A stretch of 64,000 nt of DNA from Cognataquiflexum nitidum (GCF_022538055.1 NZ_JAKZAM010000012.1:1-64000); one strand, 5' to 3'; positions 35,233-43,999 are shown, counted from the stretch's first letter. The notes: generated by a model not told the origin, from the sequence alone. Numbers and translations: made by a program.

Positions 35233-36363
35233 ATGCGCCAAATAATTCTTCTCCTTTGCCTCTCCCTTATCAACCTATCCTGCAATGCCCAAAGCAACAA
35301 AAAAAGTGATATCCAACTGGAAAAAATAAAGCTTCCTGCCGGATTTAAGATCAGTGTTTGGGCTGAAGATGTCCCTGACGCGCGCTCACTTGCCATGAAT
35401 GGGGACGGCAGCATCATTTTCGTCGGCAACCGACAGGGCAAAAATGTCTATGCCTTGGTAGACACCAATAAGGACGGAAAGGCCGATAAAAAATATACCC
35501 TTGCCGAAGGCTTGCGGATGCCAAATGGTGTTGCTTTCAAAGACGGCGACCTCTATGTGGCGGAAGTGAGTAGAATTTTGAGATTCAGGAATATTGAAAA
35601 AACGCTGGACAAGCCGGTTTTTGAAGTGGTCTATGACAAGTTTCCCGACAAAGCGCATCATGGATGGAAATTCATCGCTTTTGGTCCGGATGGTTTGCTT
35701 TATGTGCCCGTCGGCGCTCCATGCAATATCTGCGAACCTGAAGAGATCTTCGCCTCGATCACGCGTATTGATGTCAAATCCTCCAATATCCAACCTGAGA
35801 TTTTTGCCAAAGGCATCAGAAATACCGTTGGTTTCGCTTGGCATCCGAGTTCCAAGGAAATCTGGTTTACCGACAATGGACGTGACATGATGGGGGACGA
35901 TGTGCCTGACTGCGAACTCAACCACGCCCCCCAAAAGGGAATGCATTTCGGATATCCGTATTGGCATGCAGGTGATGTCAAAGATCCGGAGTTTGGAAGT
36001 AAAGGAAAAGACAAATCTGCTTATACAGCTCCCAAAGCGAAATTAGGAGCGCATACGGCTCCTTTGGGAATGAGATTCTATACCGGAAATCAGTTTCCTG
36101 AAGCCTACAAAAACAACATCATCCTTGCCAAACACGGATCTTGGAACAGAAGCAAAAAATCCGGGTATAACCTGACCCGGGTAATCCTCGATGCCAACCA
36201 AAATGTGGTGAAGCAGGAGGTTTTTGCTGAAGGATGGCTCGATGATGCGTCGCAGGATGTCTGGGGCAGGCCTGTGGATGTCCTTCAGATGCCGGATGGC
36301 AGTATGCTTGTTTCGGATGATATGGCAAATTGTATTTATAAGATTACTTATTCCGGGAAATAA
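35233..36363 (+). CDS. PQQ-dependent sugar dehydrogenase-like lipoprotein
   Basis: 376 residues with a lipoprotein-like signal (IILLLCLSLINLSC). The six-bladed propeller pattern of the soluble glucose/sorbosone dehydrogenase family is visible: LPAGFKISVWAEDVPDARSL, DGLLYVPVGAPCNICEP, RNTVGFAWHP, FTDNGRDMMGDDVPDCELN and HGSWNRSKKSGY, with a GRPVDVLQMPDGSMLVSDD ending. Members oxidise aldoses or related compounds using PQQ, though many Bacteroidota relatives lack a proven cofactor. It is followed by a clear terminator and stands alone. Confidence 0.85.
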   Translation: MRQIILLLCLSLINLSCNAQSNKKSDIQLEKIKLPAGFKISVWAEDVPDARSLAMNGDGSIIFVGNRQGKNVYALVDTNKDGKADKKYTLAEGLRMPNGVAFKDGDLYVAEVSRILRFRNIEKTLDKPVFEVVYDKFPDKAHHGWKFIAFGPDGLLYVPVGAPCNICEPEEIFASITRIDVKSSNIQPEIFAKGIRNTVGFAWHPSSKEIWFTDNGRDMMGDDVPDCELNHAPQKGMHFGYPYWHAGDVKDPEFGSKGKDKSAYTAPKAKLGAHTAPLGMRFYTGNQFPEAYKNNIILAKHGSWNRSKKSGYNLTRVILDANQNVVKQEVFAEGWLDDASQDVWGRPVDVLQMPDGSMLVSDDMANCIYKITYSGK

Positions 36364-36381
36364 TCCCATCGATCAAAACAA

Positions 36382-36415
36382 AAACACCTCCGCGGTCAGT
36401 AGAGGTGTTTTTTTT
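36382..36415 (+). terminator. Intrinsic terminator of the sugar dehydrogenase gene
   Basis: Arms AAACACCTC (36382-36390) and GAGGTGTTT (36402-36410) with an 11-base loop and a following T run, 19 bases after the stop. Confidence 0.9.
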
Positions 36416-36444
36416 ATGATGTGAGTATTTTAATCTTTTAAAAG

Positions 36445-36530
36445 CTTTTCCAAAGTTATGAACTTTGGAAAAGTTGAAGACTTTAGAAAAGTTGAAGACT
36501 TTGGAAAAGTTGAAGACTTTGGAAAAGTTT
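36445..36530. repeat. 13-bp palindrome followed by 18-bp tandem repeats
   Basis: CTTTTCCAAAGTT (36445-36457) and AACTTTGGAAAAG (36461-36473) form a perfect hairpin with a 3-base loop. The right arm is the first, partial unit of a tandem array of aagactttggaaaagttg: units at 36477, 36495 and 36513, with one variant base. The array abuts a fragment of an ABC1 kinase gene. Confidence 0.85.
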
Positions 36531-36610
36531 ACCGGATGAGGATAAGCACAAACCTGCAAGAGTTTGTACACCTGATGGTGAAAAAAATCCCAAAGTGCCT
36601 GACCGGTTCT
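36524..36610 (-). pseudogene. Fragment of an ABC1/UbiB-like kinase gene
   Basis: The minus strand encodes TGQALWDFFHHQVYKLLQ then VCAYPHPVNF, which matches IGQALWDFYHHQVHNLKQ and VHADPHPGNF of the intact ABC1 kinase at 44519-45838. In the fragment the catalytic-loop ADPHPGN has become AYPHPVN, so it is inactive. No further kinase sequence is seen on either side; the left end runs straight into the 18-bp repeats. Confidence 0.8.
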
Positions 36611-36619
36611 ATTTTTTTG

Positions 36620-37613
36620 CAACCTTTTGCCTGATACAAATATCAAATTAGAGAGGCCTCAATACTACTTAATCGAAGTTCCTCTGTTGTATTATAATCC
36701 TTCACTTTATTCCTGTAGGCTACCAATGAGAAAATTGATAACAACTTAGATCGGCTTGGGGAACGGAGATGAAAGGTTTTGGAGCGGGGAAATGCAAAAG
36801 CAGCTGCACTCCTTTTTCACTTCCCTCCTACTATAAAATTACCCCCGATGGCCGATCGCAATCGTGGACGAAGCTCAAATAGGATTATATCATTTTAATT
36901 CCTTTTCTAAATGCATTTTTGAAAATGAGGAAAACTAGGAATAATGAAGAAACAAGCCACATACTGTACTCTAATCAATTATATAATGTTTAAGACTGCC
37001 AATGACCTCAATCTCTTGGTCGTCACTCTCCACAGACGCGGCGATGAAGTGTTGTTTTGTTCCGATATCTTTCATCCTTACCAAAGAAAAGGGGCAGGTG
37101 GTGCATCGGATTCAAGATGACGCAACACCAACCATCATTACTTTACTGAATATTATAAAATGTTAAGGCTTCATTATGACAGGAGCATTTTTTTAAATCA
37201 AATAATTATAACCGCTTTATTGAACATAAGCGAAAAAATAATGGCCGAGGAACGATTAGCTGTAAAGTGAACAATGGACGAGTATCCACATCCGATACAG
37301 TCTCTTGAGACCCAAGGTGCAAAATTGAGGATAGGCATAAAAATCTAGTCATAACCTTCCCCTAACAAGATTCTATCAATTTTTGAATACAATAGATAAA
37401 TAATATTAAGAATCATTCTAAATAATTTTTTTAAAATTAACCTCCACTATATATTTATAAAATAGAATTGATCTAATTAAAAATAAAACTTCAATCAATT
37501 AAAATTAAAAAACATTAAGTCCTGGCCTCTGATCATGTTTTTCTACAATATGGGTTTACTTGTAACTGACAGAAATTTTCAGAGGACCAGGCACCAATTC
37601 AAAATTTCTATCT
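36620..37613. other. Gene-poor interval of about 1 kb
   Basis: No gene with recognisable domains. The region contains short frames only; a minus-strand frame near 37080 (starting MKDIGTKQHFIAASVESDDQ) has a protein-like composition but is about 34 codons long and belongs to no family I recognise. The region between two small DUF6686-like genes and the kinase fragment looks like a site of past insertion and decay. Confidence 0.4.
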
Positions 37614-37940
37614 ATGAACAAATGCAAAACTGACTTATTGGCAGAAATCAGAGATTCAAATTTGGTCCGCTGCCGCAACTCCGGTAAGATAACCTGGTAT
37701 TTCAAAAACATACTGGTTTCATTCGATCTCTCCGATTTTCGGAAATTCACTTCTTCGTTTTCTAAAATAGATTTTATGGAGACAAGTTGGACTACCGGAG
37801 AAGGAAAGAGGTTTGTCATTATTAATACATGCCATCCGGATATCAAAATAGTAATTAAGGAGTATGAATTCGGAATGTTGTTGGAATTATTTGAAAAGGC
37901 TTCCCATGAACTTGAAATCCTTCAGATACTTGGGAGGTAA
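37614..37940 (+). CDS. Hypothetical protein, DUF6686-like
   Basis: 108 residues, cytoplasmic, no signal. NLVRCRNSGKITWYFKNILVSFDLSDFRKF recalls the pattern of DUF6686-type Bacteroidota proteins (C-x-x-C-like start, then gn-x-x-x-f-x-x-x-e-f). The next gene encodes a second protein of similar size and pattern, so the two are likely paralogues in one operon. Function unknown. A minus-strand frame of similar length overlaps it and is rejected because the plus frame has the family-like pattern and a paralogue next to it. Confidence 0.5.
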   Translation: MNKCKTDLLAEIRDSNLVRCRNSGKITWYFKNILVSFDLSDFRKFTSSFSKIDFMETSWTTGEGKRFVIINTCHPDIKIVIKEYEFGMLLELFEKASHELEILQILGR

Positions 37941-37952
37941 AGCACTTCATTT

Positions 37953-37989
37953 TTTGGGAAGTTGGTGAATTCCTCTTCCCAAATTCACC
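37953..37989 (+). promoter_or_regulatory. Two interleaved, mutually exclusive hairpins between paralogous genes
   Basis: Stem A: TTTGGGAA (37953-37960) with TTCCCAAA (37976-37983). Stem B: GGTGAATT (37964-37971) with AATTCACC (37982-37989). Each is 8 bp and perfect. They overlap, so only one can form fully or they make a pseudoknot-like fold. The block ends 8 bases before the ATG at 37998, a position suited to control of translation. Confidence 0.4.
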
Positions 37990-37997
37990 AAATAATC

Positions 37998-38324
37998 ATG
38001 GAATGTAACCAAAGATTGCTAGTTGAAACAGGAGCTTTTGCTTCAACGATGTGCACCACATGTGAAGTTGTGCATATTCATAATGGCATATATTGTTTTG
38101 GGTTCGCTCTCTCTGAAATGAAATCCTGGGGGAAACAGGTTTTGGAGATGGATTTCGAAAAATATTGTGTAGAGGAAAATCAGGTGAAATACCTGGTCAT
38201 ACCCTCATATATCCATAATTATGAATTTCATTTTTTTGAAGATGAGTTTTCCGAATTTCAGGACTTAATAGGACAGACATTATCACTTTTGGAAGTGTAT
38301 GAAATCGCAGGGATATCCCTTTGA
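37998..38324 (+). CDS. Hypothetical protein, DUF6686-like paralogue
   Basis: From the ATG at 37998 it has 108 residues, the same length as its neighbour. It carries a Cys pair in STMCTTCEVVHIHNGIYCFGF, which would suit metal binding, and a C-terminal helix (FQDLIGQTLSLLEVYEIA). The reading frame opens 12 codons earlier, but that part contains the interleaved hairpins and is probably leader. A 10-bp hairpin ATCGCAGGGA (38304-38313) / TCCCTGCGAT (38331-38340) straddles the stop codon, without a T-tract. Function unknown. Confidence 0.5.
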   Translation: MECNQRLLVETGAFASTMCTTCEVVHIHNGIYCFGFALSEMKSWGKQVLEMDFEKYCVEENQVKYLVIPSYIHNYEFHFFEDEFSEFQDLIGQTLSLLEVYEIAGISL

Positions 38325-38340
38325 TGGAATTCCCTGCGAT

Positions 38341-38571
38341 CGATAAGTCAATGTTGTAGGCTTAAATCTCCTTCCCTTTGGACTAGAAACAGCCTGAAAC
38401 GACCCTTTTGAAAACCACTTGAAATGATCAAAAAATTGTTTTCATAGAAAAAGATTTCCTGAAGTCTATTTCTTGCACAAAGGAGAGCAAGGCCACAAAA
38501 ATCTCCAATTATACACTATTGGGAATGAAATGCCTTTTAATACAATCTAATCGGTGTATTTCGGTATTTAT
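38341..38571. other. Non-coding interval
   Basis: No gene or clear signal seen; it leads into dispersed repeat copy B, so the space between the flanking genes (38325-38740) holds only the hairpin at its left end and the repeat. Confidence 0.4.
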
Positions 38572-38742
38572 TTTATGGTTATCCGCTACTTTGCCAGTAA
38601 CCCTATATCTTATACAATCCGGACGGATGCCGATAGCTACCGGGACGAAATCGGAAGACCGATGAAGCGTGAATTTAAGTCCAAAGCACAGAATTTAAAT
38701 AAATATCAAATCTACCGGCATCATTGCGTTCATACATAATTT
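38572..38742 (+). repeat. Dispersed intergenic repeat, copy B (longest)
   Basis: Aligns with copy A at 2926-3069: ggttatccgctactttgcca, gtaaccctatat, cggaagaccgatgaag, agaatttaaataaatatcaa and gttcatacataat. It has an extra 25-30 bases (ggatgccgatagctaccggg region). A 61-codon frame runs through it but is not kept in the other copies. Confidence 0.6.
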
Positions 38743-39949
38743 ATTTTTGGGATTCGGAATAAATCGCATCTAAAAGGCTCCCTGAATCTTTGGTATCATT
38801 CCCAAGTTCCCAAAACATGATGCCTCCGAGTTTATTTTCTATTGCGAATCGGGTTTTTAGAGTTACAGAGACAGTATCGTCGTAAGAAACCATCAGGCTA
38901 TCCATATTTTGGTACAGGTAAGGTGCTTTTGCTTTGTCATCCCAAAACCGTTGGAAACTACTATCAGATTCATACCTGTTGCGGATATGATGATATGCCA
39001 GCCAGCCTATATGGATGTCCCTGCTTCTTTGGTATAATCCCTGATTTGTAGGAGGAACACCTTTCCACACCCTTCCATAAAAAGCTGCCCCGATGATGAT
39101 CTGTTCCGGTTTTACCCCTTCCTGAATCAGGAAACTGACTATCTTCTCTACCGAACGAGGGTCTTTGTCCGGACTTTCACCCACATCAAACAAGCTGTCC
39201 AAATGTACCTGAAAAGGTGTTCCTGTGATGTCATCATTGGATACATGCCCTAAGGGTGTGTGGTGACCTGTATAAATGGACTCCCCGGAAACTTGGTCAT
39301 AGGTCATGACATTCATAAAGTCTGCATATTTCATTACTTCATGAACTTCGATAAAATCATAATACCGCTCCCATCCTGCCGAAGCAAAGGTCAAGATCTT
39401 AGGTTTATCAAAAGTATCGAGCATTTCCCTAAGTCCTTTCATCAATTGGGTAAAGTTGAGGGTATCTTCAGGCCTTGCTTTGGTTCCTGCGCCGGATATT
39501 CCCGGGTATTCCCAGTCGATATCGATCCCGTCGACTTGGTATTCTTCAATAAAATCTCTGGTACTTTGAATAAATTTCTCCCTGCTTTCAGCAGTCAAAG
39601 CCATATCCGAAAACCCATCAGCACCCCAACCTCCACAGGCTACCATCACCTTCAGGCTCGGATTCCTTTCTTTTTGCTTAACCAATGCTTCCAATTTTGG
39701 GCCAGAAATTTCCGGTTTTCCGAATTTCATTTCCCCGTCAATTACCACTGTAAATGAAAAAATAATATGTGTCAATTTTTCAACAGGAATCAGTTCGGTT
39801 TTGTAATCCTTTTCAGGCACATAGTATGCCATCACTGCCGGTTTTTTGTTTTTGGAAGCTTCTTCTTCTTCGATGGAACTGGATTCACATCCCAAAAGCA
39901 GTATAAAAACCAAACTGAAAGACAAAATTGAATTCGTTTTGAAAATCAT
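38741..39949 (-). CDS. GH18 chitinase-like lipoprotein
   Basis: 402 residues from the ATG at 39949 (the TTG two codons earlier is less likely). A lipobox LLLGC gives an outer-membrane or periplasmic lipoprotein. The GH18 catalytic motif is intact in VDGIDIDWEYP (D-x-x-D-x-D-x-E, Glu about residue 147); VMVACGGWG, MNVMTYDQ and GGIMFWELGND fit the barrel strands. It would cleave chitin or related N-acetylglucosamine glycans, or act as an endo-beta-N-acetylglucosaminidase. Monocistronic. Confidence 0.9.
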   Translation of the reverse strand: MIFKTNSILSFSLVFILLLGCESSSIEEEEASKNKKPAVMAYYVPEKDYKTELIPVEKLTHIIFSFTVVIDGEMKFGKPEISGPKLEALVKQKERNPSLKVMVACGGWGADGFSDMALTAESREKFIQSTRDFIEEYQVDGIDIDWEYPGISGAGTKARPEDTLNFTQLMKGLREMLDTFDKPKILTFASAGWERYYDFIEVHEVMKYADFMNVMTYDQVSGESIYTGHHTPLGHVSNDDITGTPFQVHLDSLFDVGESPDKDPRSVEKIVSFLIQEGVKPEQIIIGAAFYGRVWKGVPPTNQGLYQRSRDIHIGWLAYHHIRNRYESDSSFQRFWDDKAKAPYLYQNMDSLMVSYDDTVSVTLKTRFAIENKLGGIMFWELGNDTKDSGSLLDAIYSESQK

Positions 39950-40340
39950 AAGCAAAAATAGGTTGTTCGAATTTTTTAATAAACATTAAATAACTTTATG
40001 AAAAAAATCATAAAATTAAAAAAAAGCAAATATTTTTACTTTTAATATTATGTGTATCCGCTTTCTTGCACGTAGCCAAACAATAATTTGTCGGGGGAGC
40101 CATAAAACACCCAATGGACAGTGGGCTGTCGTCTGTGGGCGAGTCTCCGCATTCGATACATCTTCCTATAGTGCAACAATGCGGATACTCATAGTTAATA
40201 TTTCTAATGAATATAAATGGATGCAAAATCTAGGGTTGTTATCTATCATATCTTGGAAAAACTTGAGATAAGATTTGGTTAGTTCTCCTTATGGGACTTA
40301 TAAACAGGGATTTTACATTTAACTTCTTTGATTGGCTTTT
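39950..40340. other. Non-coding interval with a partial dispersed repeat
   Basis: Between divergent genes. The segment 40048-40110 (gtatccgctttcttgca, cgtagccaaacaata) resembles the start of dispersed repeat copies A-C. The following part contains imperfect inverted cgctg/cagcg-like stretches around 40120-40190. No gene is seen. Confidence 0.45.
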
Positions 40341-43037
40341 ATGGGATATTTAAAAAAAATAATTGTTTTTAATGCTCTTTTGGTCTGTTTTTCCTTTGGT
40401 TGTCAAAAACCCGAGCGATCCCCCTTTGATGTTTCTCCTGCGGAATCCATGGATCCAAAGCGCCTGACTGAACCCTATCCCAATATCAGCATTCCGGAAG
40501 GGGTAGATCTTGAATCAAGGATTTGGAAAGGGATAGACCTGAGCCCAAAACCACCAATCGTACCCGTCTCCGCCAATGAACAAAAGAATTCTTTTGTCCT
40601 AAAGCCGGGATACAAAATGGATCCTGTTTTATCTGAACCACAGATACGCGAACCTGCTGCCATCCAATTTGATGGAAATGGAAGGATGTATGTGCTAGAA
40701 CTCAGGTCATATATGCAGGATTTGGATGCTACAGGAGAACTTTTGCCTACCTCACGCATCTCCCGTTGGGAAGATTTGGATGATGATGGAGTTTATGAAA
40801 CCGGGACAGTTTTTTTAGACAGCTTGGTTTTTCCAAGGTATGTTGTGCCCTTTGGTCCAAACAGCATTTTATCCATGGAATCCAATGAAGACCATGTGTA
40901 TAGATATACAGATACCAACTTAGATGGTATAGCGGATCAAAAAGAACTTTTTGCTTCCGGCTTAGGCAGGTCAGGAAATGTCGAACATCAGACCAGCTTT
41001 CTCACATGGGCATTGGACAATTGGATGTACAGTACATACAACAATAAGCGGATCAGATGGACACCCACGGGTGTGATACAGGAAGAAAGTGGAAACCCCT
41101 GGGGACAATGGGGAGTAACCCAAGACAATTATGGAAAGCTTTTTTTCCAGGATGGTGCCGGTGGGGTTCCACAAGGATTTCAATTCCCGATTGTCTATGG
41201 AAACTTTCAGGTGGAAGGAGCACTTAAAAAAGGATTTCGGGTTCCTTACAGTCTGGTCCGTCTGGAAGATTTTCAGCCCGGTATGCAAGAGGCAAAACCG
41301 GATGGTTCATTGTCAAATGTGACCGGGGCTGCCGGTAACGATGTATTTAGAGGAGACCGACTTCCTAAAGACCTTGTGGGGGATTACCTGTATGGTGAAC
41401 CTGTAGGTAGGATCGTAAGAAGAGTAGAGACAGAAAATGTGGAAGGTCTGTCTTATTTACAAAACAAGTACGAAAAAGAAGGTTCAGAATTTATCCAATC
41501 TTCCGATCCTTTGTTTAGACCGGTAGATATGGCGACTGCCCCGGATGGCACGCTTTATATTGTGGACCTCTATCGGGGAATCATTCAGGAAGGTGAGTGG
41601 ACACAAGAGGGCAGCTATCTCCGGACAAAAATCCAACAATATCAGATGGATGATATTATCGGTAATGGTCGGATTTGGAGACTTTCCTATGATGGAATGC
41701 CAAGGAATACCCAAAAACCAAGGATGTATGATGAATCGTCCAAGGAATTGATCCGTCATTTGGAGCATCCGAATGGTTGGTGGCGGGATATGGCCCAACA
41801 AACCATTATCCTCAATCAGGACAAATCCATTGTACCCGATCTTATCACTATGGCGGAAAGCTCTTCAAACGAACTGGCAAGAATCCATGCCCTTTGGACT
41901 TTGGAAGGACTTGGAGAATTGGAGTCTGATTTGGTCAAAAAATTTACAGAAGACCCAAATCCAAACATCAGGATCCAAGGGTTGAGGGCAGCAGAGACCT
42001 TATATAAGTACGGAAAAAAAAGCCTTTCAGAAGTCTACAGAAAATCTGTGATGGATAAAGATACGGATGTGATTATTCAGGCACTCCTTAGTGCCCATGT
42101 GCTGAAAATTGACAAAGTTGATATTCTGATCAAAGAAACCTTGAAAAAAAACAGCTCAAATGGTGTTCAGGTAGTCGGAAGTCAACTCTTGGAGAAAATG
42201 GAGGAAGCCAAAAAAGCATCGGAAACAAGATTTGAGAAAAATGAGTTGGCGCTTTTTGTCAAAGGAAAATCCATTTATAACAATTACTGTTCGACCTGCC
42301 ATGGGCCAAAAGGTTTGGGATCGCCAGCCGGAGAAGGACGGTTGATCGCACCATCTTTTTCAGGTTCGCCGAGGATCTTAAACCATCCCGAATATGCCGT
42401 AAAGGTACTGTTACATGGTCTTTCCGGTCCAATTGATTCAAAAGAGTATGAGGGGGTGATGATTGCCATGGATTCCAATGATGATGCATACATTGCTTCC
42501 GTCCTTTCCTATATCCGCAATGACTTTGGAAACAGCGGGTCTTTCATTTCACCGGAATACGTTGCTAAAGTCAGAAAAGAGACGAAAAACAGAAATGCCG
42601 CCTACTCCTTTTATGAATTGATAGGAGAAATTCCAAAGCCCTTGACATTTCAGGATAATTGGATAACAAAGGCGAGTAGCACCGCTTTGTCAGGAGTAGG
42701 TTCAACAAAAGATCCATCCTATGCATTTTCATTTAAAGGATGGAAAACGGAAACCTCCCAAGAACCGGGAATGTGGTTTACTGTGCAGCTACCCACTCCA
42801 CAGGCACTGACTGAAGTTCAATTTGACTCTGGAAAAGATGGATTTCCGATAAGCTATTCAGTATTCATTTCTTCTGATGGGAATTCCTGGACCAAAGTTG
42901 GTCAGGAAAAAGGAATCCAAGGCTTAAATACCTTCAACTGGAAACCCCAAGGAAAATCCGGTTATCTAAAAATAGAAGCAAATAGTAAAGGCGACCAACC
43001 CTGGTCTATGAAAAAGCTGACGCTATTTTCGAGATAA
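40341..43037 (+). CDS. Propeller-HEAT-cytochrome c-discoidin lipoprotein (membrane-bound dehydrogenase type)
   Basis: 898 residues from the ATG at 40341. Lipobox CFSFGC. Domains as read: a PQQ-dehydrogenase-like beta-propeller (about 70-470; MDPVLSEPQIREPAAIQFDG, YIVDLYRGIIQEGEW); HEAT-like repeats (about 470-620; ELIRHLEHPNGWWRDMAQQT); a class I cytochrome c domain with heme site CSTCHGPKG (about 650); and a C-terminal F5/8 type C (discoidin)-like domain (about 770-898; LTEVQFDSGKDGFPISYSVF). It resembles the PVC-type heme-binding CxxCH dehydrogenases. It probably oxidises a sugar or glycan-derived alcohol and passes electrons to a respiratory carrier. Substrate unknown. Confidence 0.85.
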   Translation: MGYLKKIIVFNALLVCFSFGCQKPERSPFDVSPAESMDPKRLTEPYPNISIPEGVDLESRIWKGIDLSPKPPIVPVSANEQKNSFVLKPGYKMDPVLSEPQIREPAAIQFDGNGRMYVLELRSYMQDLDATGELLPTSRISRWEDLDDDGVYETGTVFLDSLVFPRYVVPFGPNSILSMESNEDHVYRYTDTNLDGIADQKELFASGLGRSGNVEHQTSFLTWALDNWMYSTYNNKRIRWTPTGVIQEESGNPWGQWGVTQDNYGKLFFQDGAGGVPQGFQFPIVYGNFQVEGALKKGFRVPYSLVRLEDFQPGMQEAKPDGSLSNVTGAAGNDVFRGDRLPKDLVGDYLYGEPVGRIVRRVETENVEGLSYLQNKYEKEGSEFIQSSDPLFRPVDMATAPDGTLYIVDLYRGIIQEGEWTQEGSYLRTKIQQYQMDDIIGNGRIWRLSYDGMPRNTQKPRMYDESSKELIRHLEHPNGWWRDMAQQTIILNQDKSIVPDLITMAESSSNELARIHALWTLEGLGELESDLVKKFTEDPNPNIRIQGLRAAETLYKYGKKSLSEVYRKSVMDKDTDVIIQALLSAHVLKIDKVDILIKETLKKNSSNGVQVVGSQLLEKMEEAKKASETRFEKNELALFVKGKSIYNNYCSTCHGPKGLGSPAGEGRLIAPSFSGSPRILNHPEYAVKVLLHGLSGPIDSKEYEGVMIAMDSNDDAYIASVLSYIRNDFGNSGSFISPEYVAKVRKETKNRNAAYSFYELIGEIPKPLTFQDNWITKASSTALSGVGSTKDPSYAFSFKGWKTETSQEPGMWFTVQLPTPQALTEVQFDSGKDGFPISYSVFISSDGNSWTKVGQEKGIQGLNTFNWKPQGKSGYLKIEANSKGDQPWSMKKLTLFSR

Positions 43038-43073
43038 CCGCCTTTACTGAAATTAAAAGAAAACTAATGGACA

Positions 43074-43166
43074 TTACTTCAGCCATTCCGGCTTGGTGGT
43101 CACGATATTGGCTTCCAATTGATTGAGTAGGTTATAAATTCCAAAATTGGGGGTTCCTTTAAATTT
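43074..43166 (-). pseudogene. 3' end fragment of an ABC1 kinase gene
   Basis: The minus strand encodes FGIYNLLNQLEANIVTTKPE then WLK and a stop, matching FGLYNLLNQLRAEVNTTKPE-WLK at the end of the intact ABC1 kinase (44519-45838). No more kinase sequence is seen upstream. It lies just after the propeller/cytochrome gene and before a HigA-like gene. With the fragment at 36524-36610 this implies at least one extra kinase copy once existed in the region. Confidence 0.8.
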
Positions 43167-43224
43167 TTGGTCAGGAAATTCAGTTTTTCATTTTCTACTA
43201 CAAAAAATTTACTGTTTGTAAAAA

Positions 43225-43653
43225 TTATCGCTTCATCAAAAGCTCATAAGGGATCTTAAAATGGGAATGAAGATTTTCGATTTGGGTTAAGCTGAGTTTC
43301 CTTTTTTTATTCATAATTTCCGAAACCCTACTTGCCGGGCCAAGGATTGGAATTAAGCTCTTGTGAGGTAATCCTTGTTCAGACAAATAATAAGTGATCA
43401 CATCAATGGCATCCACGTTTTCATCATCAAGTTTGTACCCTTTTTCTTCTTCGTATTTCTCAATTATCAAGGATAAAACTTCCAAATAATCTTCATTTTC
43501 TTCCGAAACCCCGGAATCCATCAAATCTTTTATAACTTCCAAAGCCTCTTGATATTCCTTATCACTTTCTATGATTTTGAGTCTTGGTCTTTCTTGGATA
43601 TACATTGTTTCTAGAATTTGAATATTAACTGCATCAATTTTGTCATATTCCAT
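43225..43653 (-). CDS. HigA-like (COG5499) antitoxin-type regulator without toxin partner
   Basis: 142 residues. The HigA-type layout is visible: EYQEALEVIKDLMDSGV, LIIEKYEEEKGYKLDDENVD, AIDVITYYLSEQGLPHKSLI, then the HTH-like region SRVSEIMNKKRKLSLTQIEN. Such proteins are usually encoded next to a HigB toxin, but here the gene starts 4 bases after a DoxX-type membrane gene and no toxin gene is adjacent. It may be an orphan regulator of that operon. Confidence 0.78.
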   Translation of the reverse strand: MEYDKIDAVNIQILETMYIQERPRLKIIESDKEYQEALEVIKDLMDSGVSEENEDYLEVLSLIIEKYEEEKGYKLDDENVDAIDVITYYLSEQGLPHKSLIPILGPASRVSEIMNKKRKLSLTQIENLHSHFKIPYELLMKR

Positions 43654-43657
43654 TTCC

Positions 43658-43999
43658 TTACATTTTCACCGATTCAAAAAAAATATATGAATTGATAGCT
43701 AAAAAAAATAATGCCGGCAAAATATCATAAAATCTATCCTTAACCCTCAGTCTGGCGATTACTCCAAAGAACATCAACAAAGCGAGACCTCCTGAGGATA
43801 ACCACAAAAAAGGGTGAAACATCAATCCCGCAAATAAGCCCAAACCTCCTAAAATCTCTAAAATAGCCGTAAGTGTTCCGAATTTCTCCAAGCCAAAGCG
43901 AACAAATTCGCTTTTCATTGTTGGAGAAGAAAAATAAGAAATACCGTAAATTAAAAAAGAGATACTCGAGAAAACCACTAAACCATTTAATAAACTCAT
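43658..43999 (-). CDS. DoxX-like membrane protein
   Basis: 113 residues from the ATG at 43999, the start codon overlapping the stop of the preceding DoxX-like gene (TGATG). Four hydrophobic helices are seen (GLVVFSSISFLIYGISYF, LTAILEILGGLGLFAGLM, LALLMFFGVIARL, ILPALFFLAINSYIFF). A longer frame overlaps the upstream gene by more than 80 bases and is not needed. DoxX-type proteins are small membrane proteins linked to quinone or oxidoreductase functions in some bacteria; the role here is unknown. Confidence 0.72.
   Translation of the reverse strand: MSLLNGLVVFSSISFLIYGISYFSSPTMKSEFVRFGLEKFGTLTAILEILGGLGLFAGLMFHPFLWLSSGGLALLMFFGVIARLRVKDRFYDILPALFFLAINSYIFFESVKM

Noticed and set aside
37556..37846. 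Minus-strand 96-codon frame
   Set aside because: Overlaps the plus-strand DUF6686-like gene, which has a paralogue next to it and a more family-like pattern.
38554..38739. 61-codon frame inside dispersed repeat copy B
   Set aside because: The frame is not kept in the related copies at 2926 and 32918.
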